A stretch of DNA of 64,000 nucleotides, taken from positions 4,960,001 to 5,024,000 of the forward strand of contig OW818689.1 of the NCBI GenBank assembly GCA_942493325.1. Reading direction: 5' to 3'. Of the stretch, positions 35,927-44,596 are shown piece after piece. The position numbers and the translations under genes were made by a program. Below the pieces are notes generated by a model. It did no database searches. It was not told where the DNA came from and was given only the letters and a program-made list of their open reading frames with translations. Within the stretch, counting starts at the first letter, position 1, and each line of letters begins with the position of its first letter. The stretch is from JAAFHB01 sp942493325. GTDB lineage: Bacteria > Bacteroidota > Bacteroidia > Bacteroidales > Prolixibacteraceae.

Positions 35927-36496
35927 ATGAGAATACAGGATAAACCGGCTTTACTTCTTGTTGATATTCAAAAAGGATTTGAAGATATCAGTTATTGGGG
36001 TGGCCACCGGAATAATCCGGATGCCGAAACGAATGCAGGTAAGCTGTTAGATTTCTGGAGACAAAACAGGTTGCCGGTTTTTCATATCAAACATTGTTCA
36101 ACCAATCCGGATTCAAGACTTGCCGAGGGAAATGCCGGTAACGATTTTCAGGAGATTGTGAAGCCTGGTGAAGGAGAGCAGATAATTAAAAAGAATGTAA
36201 ACAGTGCATTTATCGGGACCGATCTAAAACAACAACTTGACAATTCAGGTATAAAAAAACTTGTAATTGCAGGATTGACAACCGATCAGTGTATTTCAAC
36301 CACAGCGAGGATGGCCGGAAACTATGGATATGACACTTTTATTGTATCTGATGCAACGGCAACTTTTGACAAAACAGGTGCTGACGGACAACACTATTCT
36401 GCTGAAATCATTCATGGAACGGCATTGGCAAGTTTGCATAACGAATTCGGAACCGTAATCGAAACTGCCCGATTAATCAATAAACTGGCTGAATAG
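35927..36496 (+). CDS. Isochorismatase-family cysteine hydrolase
   Basis: The 189-residue alpha/beta hydrolase has the family's triad regions: PALLLVDIQKGF with the catalytic Asp, the VNSAFIGTDL segment preceded by IIKK with the catalytic Lys, and GLTTDQCISTTARMA with the nucleophilic Cys. Such enzymes hydrolyse isochorismate, nicotinamide or N-carbamoyl compounds; this one cannot be assigned. I use the ATG at 35927. A TTG at 35909, four bases after the S41 remnant, would add six residues. Confidence 0.87.
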   Translation: MRIQDKPALLLVDIQKGFEDISYWGGHRNNPDAETNAGKLLDFWRQNRLPVFHIKHCSTNPDSRLAEGNAGNDFQEIVKPGEGEQIIKKNVNSAFIGTDLKQQLDNSGIKKLVIAGLTTDQCISTTARMAGNYGYDTFIVSDATATFDKTGADGQHYSAEIIHGTALASLHNEFGTVIETARLINKLAE

Positions 36497-36555
36497 AAGA
36501 GAGCCTGCCTATAGTGTAACTGATTATATGGGCAAATCGTTGATACAACCAAGAA

Positions 36556-36933
36556 GTGAACCGTAACCGTATCCTGTATTTATTTTTAGTGTTCATTACA
36601 ATAGCTGCAGGACTGGTTTCCCGGCATTTTCCTGATATTATGCCTATGTGGATTCAATTATACCTGGGCGATGCGCTATGGGCAGTCATGGTATTTCTGT
36701 TATTTGGTTTCTTTTTTCATAAGAAAAGCTCCCGTTGGGTAACAATTGCCGCATTACTGTTTTCGTTTGGCATCGAAATAAGCCAGTTATATCATGCCCC
36801 CTGGATTGATGCCGTGCGCGCCAATCCTTTAGGTGGGGTAATACTTGGTTTCGGATTTCTGTGGAGCGATTTGATTTGTTACTCTGCAGGAGTAGGATTC
36901 GGGTACGTGATGGAAAAGGTATTTAAACAGTAA
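36556..36933 (+). CDS. DUF2809 family membrane protein
   Basis: This 125-residue protein starts at GTG and has four hydrophobic segments (roughly 7-25, 32-52, 62-80, 96-118). FGIEISQLYHAPWIDAVRA followed by NPLGGVILG matches the DUF2809 signature near segment three. The function of the family is unknown. It lies 59 bp after the cysteine hydrolase in the same direction and is followed by a bidirectional terminator. Confidence 0.85.
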   Translation: MNRNRILYLFLVFITIAAGLVSRHFPDIMPMWIQLYLGDALWAVMVFLLFGFFFHKKSSRWVTIAALLFSFGIEISQLYHAPWIDAVRANPLGGVILGFGFLWSDLICYSAGVGFGYVMEKVFKQ

Positions 36934-36962
36934 TTCTGTTTTACCGGGAATTAAACAAAACA

Positions 36963-37001
36963 AAGGCCTGTTTTGTCCGGATGATGAACAAGTCAGGCCT
37001 T
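36963..37001. terminator. Bidirectional terminator
   Basis: AAGGCCTG (36963-36970) pairs with CAGGCCTT (36994-37001) between convergent genes, with A and T runs on the flanks. Confidence 0.6.
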
Positions 37002-37020
37002 CATTAAGTTGTTGTCAATT

Positions 37021-37443
37021 TTATTTAGTATCGTGCAAAACAATCTCATGGGTTATGGGCATTGTTTTGCGGTAAACAGCCGATACGCCACAGTACTTTT
37101 CCTGTGAAAGATTGATCGCTTTTTCGAGTTTTTCAAGGGGAAGGTCCTTACCCCAGAATTCATAGATGATGTGCATACTTGTGTAATGAACCGGTTGCTC
37201 TTCCGATAACTCTCCATCGACTCTGACATCGAAATCGTCAGGCACTACCTTCATTTTAGTGAGAATTGAAACAACATCCATGGCTGTACACCCGGCTAAC
37301 GCGACCAGCATAAAAGCCTTAGGCCTCGGTCCCAGATTACGGCCGCCATGCTGTTCTCCGGCATCCAGCATAATTTTGTGACCGTTCACCGTTGCCTCAA
37401 ATGCCATTCCTTCTTTCCAGGAAATACTTATGTCATGCTTCAT
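37021..37443 (-). CDS. OsmC family peroxiredoxin-like protein
   Basis: The 140-residue protein has the OsmC/Ohr fold: an N-terminal beta region ending HKIMLDAGEQHGGRNLGPRP, the helix with the first redox Cys in LVALAGCTAMDVVSIL, and the second in SQEKYCGVSAVYRK. These proteins reduce organic hydroperoxides with thiols. It is downstream of trxA by 10 bp, so the thioredoxin could be its electron donor. The pair diverges from a marR gene, the usual regulator type for Ohr/OsmC genes. Confidence 0.92.
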   Translation of the reverse strand: MKHDISISWKEGMAFEATVNGHKIMLDAGEQHGGRNLGPRPKAFMLVALAGCTAMDVVSILTKMKVVPDDFDVRVDGELSEEQPVHYTSMHIIYEFWGKDLPLEKLEKAINLSQEKYCGVSAVYRKTMPITHEIVLHDTK

Positions 37444-37453
37444 ATTTTGTATA

Positions 37454-37819
37454 TTAATTGATCGAAACCTTCAGCACGTCGCTGATTGCACTTTTGAAAG
37501 TGTCTTTTGGTAAAGCGCCCATTGCCATTTGTGGCTGTCCTTCGAGCGGAACAAACAGGATGGAGGGGATACTTTGTATACCGAATATTGATGCCAGTTC
37601 CTGCTGTTCTTCGGTGTTTACCTTGAAAATTGTCAGTTTATCACCATATTCGCGTTGTAGTTCTTCAAGAATTGGAGCAACCATTTTACACGGGCCACAC
37701 CAATTGGCATAAAAGTCGATAATTACCGGTACATTTCCTTCAAATTTCCACTCTTTGTTCAGTTCAAAGTTGAATACCTTCTCTTTGAATGTTTCCGTTG
37801 TTAAATGTTCAAGTGCCAT
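37454..37819 (-). CDS. trxA: Thioredoxin
   Basis: A 121-residue thioredoxin with the active site ANWCGPCKMV, the cis-proline motif IQSIPSILF, and no signal peptide, so cytoplasmic. It is slightly longer than housekeeping thioredoxins (~105) and has an N-terminal MALEHLTTETFKEKVF. It forms an operon with osmC and faces marR, suggesting a stress-inducible copy. Confidence 0.93.
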   Translation of the reverse strand: MALEHLTTETFKEKVFNFELNKEWKFEGNVPVIIDFYANWCGPCKMVAPILEELQREYGDKLTIFKVNTEEQQELASIFGIQSIPSILFVPLEGQPQMAMGALPKDTFKSAISDVLKVSIN

Positions 37820-37854
37820 ACTATTTTAAATTTTAATGTTTAACTCTAATCATA

Positions 37855-37865
37855 TGCTAATAGCA
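37855..37865. promoter_or_regulatory. Candidate MarR operator at the trxA start region
   Basis: TGCTAATAGCA is a dyad, followed on the plus strand by ATAATTGTGAT. A very similar arrangement recurs at 37925-37937. It lies just downstream of the minus-strand -7 box, where a repressor would block initiation. Confidence 0.5.
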
Positions 37866-37877
37866 ATAATTGTGATG

Positions 37878-37885
37878 CAAAAATA
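37878..37885 (-). promoter_or_regulatory. -7 box of the trxA-osmC operon
   Basis: On the minus strand this reads TATTTTTG, fitting TAnnTTTG, 58 bp upstream of the trxA start, with the dyad at 37855-37865 immediately downstream. Confidence 0.5.
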
Positions 37886-37924
37886 TTAAATTGTTTGGAA
37901 TAAAAAAAGTTTTCAGTAAAAAAA

Positions 37925-37976
37925 ATTGCTATTAGCAAAAAATGTGATTGAAAATAGTTGTCAAATTAGTAGTTTT
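37925..37976 (+). promoter_or_regulatory. marR promoter with operator dyad
   Basis: The dyad TTGCTATTAGCAA (37925-37937) precedes a -33 TTG (37947-37949), a 19-bp spacer and the -7 box TAGTTTTG (37969-37976). The spacing is ideal for a Bacteroidota promoter and fixes the marR start at 37995 rather than the upstream TTG at 37926, which lies inside the operator. Confidence 0.65.
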
Positions 37977-37994
37977 GCAAAAAAATTAGGGCAG

Positions 37995-38411
37995 ATGGAA
38001 GCGTCATCCGGAATATTGAGCATGATTTATGAAATGAAGAAGAAATGTGCAAGAGTCGATCAGTCTCTGATGGACGACCTGAATATTTCGCAGTCCGAAT
38101 TACTTTTCTTTTCAGCATTGGATACCTGTAAGGGATTAAACAGCCCGGAACTCGCTAAAAATATGGGTCTTTCGGCCTCACGTGTAAGCCGGGTGGTTGA
38201 TAAACTCGTGGTAAACGGTTATCTCGACCGCAATACCGATGCCACTGACCGGAGGGCAATAACACTGTGTCTGACCGATAAAGGGAAAGAGATACGCACG
38301 AAGATTGATAAAGTCCGCAACGAATGCGAAGCCCGGTTACTCGATGCTATTCCATCGGATGAAATTGAACGATTCAGGGTAATCAGTTCCAAAATTGTAA
38401 AGAAAATGTGA
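37995..38411 (+). CDS. MarR family transcriptional regulator
   Basis: The 138-residue winged-helix protein has the MarR DNA-binding core LAKNMGLSASRVSRVVDKLV and the wing YLDRNTDATDRRAITLCLT. MarR proteins commonly repress peroxide or aromatic-compound genes and lose DNA affinity on oxidation or ligand binding. Cysteines at residues ~15, 48, 95 and 114 could sense oxidants. It is divergent from trxA-osmC and both promoters carry near-identical dyads, so auto- and cross-regulation is likely. Confidence 0.9.
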   Translation: MEASSGILSMIYEMKKKCARVDQSLMDDLNISQSELLFFSALDTCKGLNSPELAKNMGLSASRVSRVVDKLVVNGYLDRNTDATDRRAITLCLTDKGKEIRTKIDKVRNECEARLLDAIPSDEIERFRVISSKIVKKM

Positions 38412-38817
38412 TCATTTTCGTTGTAAATGAAATCTAATTTAGAAAGATATTCAACATTTCTGTTTGGTTTGTTCTGGCAACTGGTTTCTGGCTACTGGCT
38501 ATTCATCAAATAAAAATACTCCTCTGAAAATAAAATGATGTCGAAGTGAACAGGCAAGTTTAGCTTGAGTTTTTTGCCAACTGCAAGCCGCCAGCGGCAA
38601 GTCGCATTGAATTCACACAAACATTATTTAAGCAAATTCACTATCGATTCATAAAAAAACAGACTCTTTTTGTTTTGTTTGCTCATTTAAACATCGTGTT
38701 TTATTTATTTTTTTTACTTTTGCCCCCAATTCGCTCATGGATGCATTCTTGAGCTGTAAGTATTTCAAATACAGGTGTTTATGATTTCAGCTTAACTGGC
38801 TGACAAACAAATTATTT
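38412..38817. other. 406-bp intergenic region upstream of the porin-ligase operon
   Basis: It contains one degenerate copy of the CTGGCAACTGG repeat family (38474-38500) and a candidate promoter box TACTTTTG at 38715-38722. No coding potential recognised. Confidence 0.55.
38715..38722 (+). promoter_or_regulatory. -7 box of the porin-paaK operon
   Basis: TACTTTTG fits TAnnTTTG 96 bp before the first gene of the operon. The -33 element is not clear. Confidence 0.5.
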
Positions 38818-40059
38818 ATGTTACGATTGTTGGCGCTTTTGCTCCTTCTTCCGCTATGGACGATCTCACAGGAGGCAAAAAAAGAAAATCCATTGTCTTT
38901 TTACGGATTTGTACGAAGTGATTTTTATCTCGATACCTACAAAGGTGTCAATGCTTTCCAGGATGTTTTTTATTTATTTCCAAATTATATTGGCACAGAT
39001 GCCAATGGGAAGGACATTAATGATCAGATGACCGCAAATTTTGTGTCGGTGGTTACCAGGGGCGGCGTTAATATTAACGGCCCGGTAATTTTTGGTGCAA
39101 AAACCACCGGTTGCATTGAAGTCGATTTCGCGGGGAAACCTGAGATTTTTCTGGTCAGGCTCCGGAAGGCCTATACACTTTTCAGCTGGACAAAAACTTC
39201 TTTGCTCGTTGGACAGACCTGGCATCCTTTCTTCAGCGGAGATGCATTCCCAAGAATAGGGGCACTTAATACAGGGACGCCGTTTCAACCGTTCAACCGG
39301 AGTCCTCAGGTTAGACTAGACTATAAAACAGGAGGTTTAACTCTTTCAGCAACAGCATTATATCAACAGCAATACGTATCAGTCGGTCCGATCGGTTCAT
39401 CAAATATGTATAAAAGGGATGCCGTCATTCCTGAAACAGTATTAAACCTTGAATATAAGGAGAAGGCCATAACCATAGGTGCCGGAATTGACTTCGACCG
39501 GATTAAACCCCGTGTTACAACAACAGGAAGCGATAGTAAGGTATATGTGGCAGACGAATATCTGAACAGCACGTCATTGGTAGCTTACGGAAAATATGCT
39601 CCGGGGAAATTAATGTTACTGCTCAAGGAATATTATGGCCAGAATATGGCTCATCTTACTATGATTGGGGGTTATGGAGTGGCTTCCTTCAATCCGCAAA
39701 CGGGTAAGGAGACCTATACCAATTACAGCAGTCACTCCACATTGTTGAATATCACCTATGGTAATACGTGGAAACCGGGACTTTTATTGGGTTATATTGA
39801 AAATATGGGCAGTAGCGAGCCCCTCGCCGATAAGGGTGGAAAAGCCGATGTGTGGGGTTTGGGAACAAACATTATGACGATGTACCGCGTAAGTCCCTCT
39901 ATATCTTACAGTGTGCCAAAATTTCTGATTACGGCCGAATATGAAAGGACAACTGCCGGTTATGGTGTGGGTCAGCTGAATCTTAACGATGGTTTATATG
40001 CCGATACCCATACCGTAACAAATAACGGGATGAGATTGATTATGACTTATTATTTTTAA
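38818..40059 (+). CDS. Outer-membrane beta-barrel (porin-like) protein
   Basis: The 413-residue protein has a short signal peptide (to about residue 18, TISQ). It then shows alternating polar/aromatic strands throughout and ends in the aromatic LIMTYYF, typical of outer-membrane barrels. FYGFVRSDFYLDTY near the N terminus resembles DcaP/porin-like families that start with a short conserved strand. No plug or TonB box is present, so passive uptake is likely. It is 11 bp upstream of a phenylacetate-CoA ligase gene, so its cargo may be an aromatic acid. This is inference from context. Confidence 0.8.
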   Translation: MLRLLALLLLLPLWTISQEAKKENPLSFYGFVRSDFYLDTYKGVNAFQDVFYLFPNYIGTDANGKDINDQMTANFVSVVTRGGVNINGPVIFGAKTTGCIEVDFAGKPEIFLVRLRKAYTLFSWTKTSLLVGQTWHPFFSGDAFPRIGALNTGTPFQPFNRSPQVRLDYKTGGLTLSATALYQQQYVSVGPIGSSNMYKRDAVIPETVLNLEYKEKAITIGAGIDFDRIKPRVTTTGSDSKVYVADEYLNSTSLVAYGKYAPGKLMLLLKEYYGQNMAHLTMIGGYGVASFNPQTGKETYTNYSSHSTLLNITYGNTWKPGLLLGYIENMGSSEPLADKGGKADVWGLGTNIMTMYRVSPSISYSVPKFLITAEYERTTAGYGVGQLNLNDGLYADTHTVTNNGMRLIMTYYF

Positions 40060-40070
40060 TTTTTCAATAT

Positions 40071-41369
40071 ATGTATTGGGAAAAAGAATTGGAAATTCTT
40101 GAACGGAAAAGCCTGGAGAAACTTCAGGTTGAACGATTAATGAAGTCATTGCGTCAGGCCTCAGGTTCTGCCTATTACGGACGAGTTCCGGAGATCGGTA
40201 AAATGCTTAAATCGGGGATGAAATCTACAGATCAGATCCGTGAATTGCCTTTTACGACCAAGGAAGATTTGAGGAATGATTTTCCATGGGGATTTCTTTC
40301 CACCGACAAGCGTGATGTGGTTAGATTGCACAGTTCCAGCGGAACAACCGGCAATCCGACAGTTGTTTATCACAACCGGCACGATCTCGGCAGTTGGGCG
40401 AACCTGATGGCACGCTCGCTTTATGCGGCCGGTGTTCGCGATACCGATGTATTTCAAAATATGAGTGGTTACGGACTTTTTACCGGGGGCCTCGGTTTTC
40501 AGTATGGCGTCGAGCGATTGGGTTGCCTGAGTATTCCTGCCGGTGCCGGAAACAGTCTTCGGCAGATTAAACTCATGCGCGATTACGGAACCACTGTAGC
40601 TCATGCAATACCCAGTTACCTGGGACGTTTGTTCGATGTCTTCAAAGAAGAGGGTCTCGATCCACGGAAAGATACAAAACTTCACACGCTTGTTATTGGC
40701 GCTGAGCCGCATACGGAAGAGCACCGTCAGCGGATCGAAGAGATGTTCGGTGTTAAAGCCTATAACTCATTCGGTCTTTCCGAGATGAATGGCCCGGGGG
40801 TCGCATTCGAATGTACCGAGCAAAATGGATTGCATATCTGGGAAGATGCCTATGTGGTTGAGATAATCGACCCAAAAACACTGATGCCTGTTCCTGACGG
40901 GGAGATCGGCGAACTGGTAATGACCACGCTTGATCGCCAGGCAATGCCCGTGATCCGCTACCGTACACGGGACCTCACGCGCTTCCTTCCGGGTGAATGC
41001 AAATGCGGCCGGACTCACCGCAGGTTAGACCGTATCGCAGGTCGTTCTGATGATATGTTTATCATGAAAGGGTGTAATATCTTCCCGATGCAGGTCGAGG
41101 GCGTATTAATGAAATTGTCGGAAGTTGGAGATGATTACCGGATTCTTCTTGAAACCATGGATGATGTCGATGAGATGATTGTTGAAGTGGAAGTGAAAAA
41201 AGGGTGGTTCAACGGCGATCTTGCATTTCTCGACAAACTACAGAAACACATCACCCACCTTATTCGCGACGAAGTGCTGATCCGGCCGCTTGTAAGGCTG
41301 GTTGAACCGGGGTCGATTCCCAAATCGGAAGGTAAAGCAGTGCGGGTTATTGATCACAGAAAGAAATGA
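40071..41369 (+). CDS. Phenylacetate-CoA ligase family enzyme (first copy)
   Basis: This 432-residue AMP-forming ligase activates an aryl acetate to its CoA thioester. Visible are the P-loop-like HSSSGTTGNPTVV (about residue 86), the adenylate-binding YNSFGLSEMNGPGVAFEC, RYRTRDLTRFLPGEC and the C-terminal hinge GRSDDMFIMKGCNIFPMQVE. Length and order match PaaK-type ligases. It follows the porin gene and precedes a tandem-ACT protein by 68 bp. Substrate (phenylacetate, indoleacetate, hydroxyphenylacetate) is not decidable. Confidence 0.92.
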   Translation: MYWEKELEILERKSLEKLQVERLMKSLRQASGSAYYGRVPEIGKMLKSGMKSTDQIRELPFTTKEDLRNDFPWGFLSTDKRDVVRLHSSSGTTGNPTVVYHNRHDLGSWANLMARSLYAAGVRDTDVFQNMSGYGLFTGGLGFQYGVERLGCLSIPAGAGNSLRQIKLMRDYGTTVAHAIPSYLGRLFDVFKEEGLDPRKDTKLHTLVIGAEPHTEEHRQRIEEMFGVKAYNSFGLSEMNGPGVAFECTEQNGLHIWEDAYVVEIIDPKTLMPVPDGEIGELVMTTLDRQAMPVIRYRTRDLTRFLPGECKCGRTHRRLDRIAGRSDDMFIMKGCNIFPMQVEGVLMKLSEVGDDYRILLETMDDVDEMIVEVEVKKGWFNGDLAFLDKLQKHITHLIRDEVLIRPLVRLVEPGSIPKSEGKAVRVIDHRKK

Positions 41370-41437
41370 AGTTTTACATTATTTTGATTTCAGATAGTAT
41401 TAAAGCAGACGTTCAAACGCTCAAATAATTACTAACT

Positions 41438-41872
41438 ATGACTTACCAGGTATCAATTTTTCTTGAAAATAAACTCGGGCATCTCGAAAAGGTGACGGCT
41501 ATACTAAAACAGGCAGAGATTAATATCCGTTCCTTGCATCTCAACCATACAGCTAACGGCTGGGGTATATTGAACCTGGTGGTCTCGAATCCTGAAATGG
41601 CTCATCAGTTGTTGAACGACAATGGGATGTCAGCCGCACTGCGCGAAATTGTGGTGATTAGAATGGCCGATAAACCGGGCGGTCTTGACGCTCTTCTTCA
41701 GGACATTATAAAGGCAGGAGTCAATTTTACAAATGCTTATGGCAGGGTTGTAAATGATGGTGAAAGTGCTTTCTTTGTGATAGATATCCAGGATATCCCG
41801 GAGGCAAGAACCAGGCTTGAAAACGTTGGCCTCGATATTATTCCAAATAAGCTTGTATATGGGCTATCTTAA
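41438..41872 (+). CDS. Tandem ACT-domain protein (first copy)
   Basis: The 144-residue protein consists of two ACT domains, starting QVSIFLENKLGHLEKVTAIL (about 3-65) and VVIRMADKPGGLDALLQDI (about 71-144). ACT domains bind amino acids as allosteric effectors. There is no catalytic domain. It is placed directly after a ligase gene, and the same pairing recurs at 42655-44490, so it probably senses an aromatic amino acid and modulates the ligase. Confidence 0.9.
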   Translation: MTYQVSIFLENKLGHLEKVTAILKQAEINIRSLHLNHTANGWGILNLVVSNPEMAHQLLNDNGMSAALREIVVIRMADKPGGLDALLQDIIKAGVNFTNAYGRVVNDGESAFFVIDIQDIPEARTRLENVGLDIIPNKLVYGLS

Positions 41873-41926
41873 GCGTAAATAATCTGCTGAACTATTTTTT
41901 TCCAAACTTTATAAAAATGCAAACGC

Positions 41927-42622
41927 ATGAAAAAAAGTGATCTTTATTTTTTGATATTTATTACGCTTCTGTTTATCCCGTTTTTCGTTTCCGAAGATAT
42001 TTACTCCGGTTATAAGACACTGAACGCATCACATCCGTTTTTCGTCGGATTTCTTAAATTTGCAGTTTTGGCAACGATGGGAGAGTTGATAGGATTAAGA
42101 TTGAGGGAAGGAATTTACAATAAAGCTGGATTCGGATTATTGCCGCGTGCCATTGTATGGGGTTTTCTGGGAATAACCATCGTGATGGCTTTTAAAATAT
42201 TTGCATCGGGTGCCCCCGTATTTCTTAAAACCCTTGGTTTTGAAGGTGCTGCTGAATCGCTTGCTGGTCCGATGACCGGATTGCGGCTTTTGACGGCCTT
42301 CACAATCAGTATCACACTGAACCTGATCTATGCTCCTGTGATGATGACACTTCATAAAATCACCGATACCCATATTGTGAAAAATGGCGGCACTGTGGCC
42401 GGCCTTCTGAGGCCCGTTAAAATGGGTGAAATTATGGCAAATCTCGACTGGAAAGTGCAATGGAGTTTTATTTTTAAAAAGACCATCCCTTTCTTCTGGA
42501 TTCCGGCACACACCATTACTTTCCTTTTGCCCGTCGGTTTCCAGGTGTTGTTTGCAGCTTTACTGGGAATAGCCCTGGGAGTGATCCTTTCATTGGGAGT
42601 GATTATGAGCAAAAAAGATTAA
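41927..42622 (+). CDS. Mpv17/PMP22-like integral membrane protein
   Basis: The 231-residue protein has about five hydrophobic segments (roughly 6-22, 40-58, 72-92, 112-136, 175-222). The C-terminal FFWIPAHTITFLLPVGFQVL resembles the family motif of Mpv17/PMP22 proteins, eukaryotic organellar channels with bacterial relatives of unknown role. The family call is tentative. It lies 54 bp after an ACT gene and 32 bp before the second ligase in one operon, so small-molecule transport across the inner membrane is a reasonable idea. Confidence 0.6.
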   Translation: MKKSDLYFLIFITLLFIPFFVSEDIYSGYKTLNASHPFFVGFLKFAVLATMGELIGLRLREGIYNKAGFGLLPRAIVWGFLGITIVMAFKIFASGAPVFLKTLGFEGAAESLAGPMTGLRLLTAFTISITLNLIYAPVMMTLHKITDTHIVKNGGTVAGLLRPVKMGEIMANLDWKVQWSFIFKKTIPFFWIPAHTITFLLPVGFQVLFAALLGIALGVILSLGVIMSKKD

Positions 42623-42654
42623 TTGAGCATAAATGATAATATAACGAACAAGTT

Positions 42655-43953
42655 ATGATCTGGAACGAAAAAATAGAATGTGCAAGCCGTGAGGAGATGC
42701 GGATAATCCAATCCGAAAGGTTGAGTGAAACGGTACGACGCATTTATCACAATGTCCCATACTACCGGAAGAAAATGCAGGAGGTGGGGCTTACTGCAAA
42801 TGACATTCAGAGCATCGACGATCTGACGAAACTTCCGTTTACGATAAAATACGATCTGCGCGATAATTACCCGTTTGGACTGTTTACAGTGCCTATGTCT
42901 GAAATCGTGCGGTTGCATGCCTCGTCCGGAACTACAGGTAAGCCAACAGTGGTTGGTTATACCCGAAAGGATATCCAGATGTGGGCAGAGGTCGTTAGTC
43001 GTTCGTTGTGCATGGCCGGTGTCCATCGCAATGATATTGTACAGATTGCTTATGGTTACGGCCTGTTCACAGGAGGTCTTGGCTTGCATTACGGGACAGA
43101 AAATCTGGGTGCATCCGTTATTCCCATATCCGGAGGAAATACGCATAAACAAATTCAGTTAATGGAGGATTTTGGCAGTTCGGTTCTTTGCTGTACCCCT
43201 TCATACGCGCTCAATATCGCCGAAGTGATTAAGGAAATGAAGGTTGATGTCAAAAACCTGAAGTTAAGAGTCGGGATATTCGGGGCAGAACCGTGGTCTG
43301 AAGCAATGCGCAAGGAGATCGAAACCAAGCTGGGCATCAAAGCGATTGATATTTACGGCCTGAGCGAAATTGTCGGACCGGGTGTTTCATGCGAGTGTGA
43401 ACATCAGTGTGGCATGCACATTAACGAGGATCATTTTCTGCCCGAGATCATCGATCCCGAAACATTGCAGCCTCTGGCACCGGGTGAAGTCGGGGAGCTT
43501 GTTTTCACAACAATTACCAAGGAAGGGATTCCGCTGATCAGATACCGTACACGTGATCTTACCCGGCTTATTTATGATAAGTGTGCCTGCGGGCGGACAC
43601 TGGTGCGCATGGAAAAATGCAAGGGAAGAAGCGACGATATGCTGATAATCAGGGGTGTGAATGTTTTTCCATCGCAGGTTGAAACGGTTCTTCTGAATAT
43701 GAGTGAAGTTGAACCGCACTACCTGATACAGGTCGATCGCGAGGGAACCCTCGATATGATGTCGGTGATGGTTGAAGTCCAGGAGCAGTTTTTCTCGGAT
43801 GAAATCAAAAAACTCCAGGAACTGCGTCTAAAGATCGGGCGTAACCTCGAGAGTGTTCTGGGTATTTCGGTGAACGTGAAACTGGTTGAGCCCAAAACAA
43901 TTGAACGGACGGCCGGCAAAGCAGTAAGAGTGATCGACAACCGGAAGATTTAG
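42655..43953 (+). CDS. Phenylacetate-CoA ligase family enzyme (second copy)
   Basis: A 432-residue homologue of the ligase at 40071, same length and motif order: HASSGTTGKPTVVGYTRKD (about residue 88), IYGLSEIVGPGVSCEC, RYRTRDLTRL, CACGRT and GRSDDMLIIRGVNVFPSQVE. A CxC/C cluster around ECEHQCG and KCACGRT is shared with anaerobic PaaK homologues. The sequence differs clearly from copy one throughout, so this is an old duplication, probably with distinct aryl-acid specificity. It is followed by its own ACT gene after 111 bp. Confidence 0.92.
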   Translation: MIWNEKIECASREEMRIIQSERLSETVRRIYHNVPYYRKKMQEVGLTANDIQSIDDLTKLPFTIKYDLRDNYPFGLFTVPMSEIVRLHASSGTTGKPTVVGYTRKDIQMWAEVVSRSLCMAGVHRNDIVQIAYGYGLFTGGLGLHYGTENLGASVIPISGGNTHKQIQLMEDFGSSVLCCTPSYALNIAEVIKEMKVDVKNLKLRVGIFGAEPWSEAMRKEIETKLGIKAIDIYGLSEIVGPGVSCECEHQCGMHINEDHFLPEIIDPETLQPLAPGEVGELVFTTITKEGIPLIRYRTRDLTRLIYDKCACGRTLVRMEKCKGRSDDMLIIRGVNVFPSQVETVLLNMSEVEPHYLIQVDREGTLDMMSVMVEVQEQFFSDEIKKLQELRLKIGRNLESVLGISVNVKLVEPKTIERTAGKAVRVIDNRKI

Positions 43954-44064
43954 GATTAAGACACAAAGATTTACTAAGAATATTTCAGATATTCTATGCA
44001 TTGTGTAACTTGGTGGTCTGGTGACTTCGTGGCATTTATAAATAATATTTAAAATTTCAACAAT

Positions 44065-44490
44065 ATGCTGATCAAACAGTTGTCAATATTTCTCGAGAAT
44101 AAATCGGGACGATTGAACGAAGTTTCACAAATCCTTGGAAACGCCGGAATCAATATGTCTGCTTTCTCTGTAGCCGATACCTCCGAATTTGGAATTTTGC
44201 GGCTTATCGTTTCTGATCCGGAGCTTGCCTGTAAGGTGTTGCGCGAAAACCAGTTTTCCGTAAACCTGACCGATGTTGTTTGTCTTAATTGTCCAAACGA
44301 ACCGGGAGCGCTAGCTAAAGCGCTGCAGATTTTATCCGATAACAAAATTTCGATTGAATACCTTTATGCCTATTCGATGGGTGATTCCGCCAATGTTGTC
44401 CTGAAACCTGATCAGCTCGAACAGTGCATCAATGTGCTGCAGGAACACAAAATGGAGCTTGTGAAAGCAAGTGAGTTATACAAAATCTGA
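44065..44490 (+). CDS. Tandem ACT-domain protein (second copy)
   Basis: This 141-residue protein has two ACT domains (QLSIFLENKSGRLNEVSQIL, then VCLNCPNEPGALAKALQIL), parallel to the protein at 41438 but divergent in sequence. Pairing with the second ligase repeats the first pair. Last gene before a strong terminator. Confidence 0.9.
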   Translation: MLIKQLSIFLENKSGRLNEVSQILGNAGINMSAFSVADTSEFGILRLIVSDPELACKVLRENQFSVNLTDVVCLNCPNEPGALAKALQILSDNKISIEYLYAYSMGDSANVVLKPDQLEQCINVLQEHKMELVKASELYKI

Positions 44491-44512
44491 TTATCGAAAC
44501 AAAAGAGTGACT

Positions 44513-44565
44513 AGTGAAAGCCTGACTTTTTCGTGTCATGAAAAAGTCAGGCTTTCACTGTTTAT
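44513..44565 (+). terminator. Strong terminator, 20-bp stem
   Basis: AGTGAAAGCCTGACTTTTTC (44513-44532) pairs perfectly with 44540-44559 across a 7-base loop and is followed by a T-rich stretch. It closes the porin-ligase-ACT operon. Confidence 0.85.
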
Positions 44566-44596
44566 TTTCTGAACTTTTTCATATCTGAATGTGAGT

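Noticed and set aside
40161..40724. 187-codon minus-strand frame inside the first ligase
   Set aside because: Antisense shadow; similarly 42619-43152 within the second ligase.
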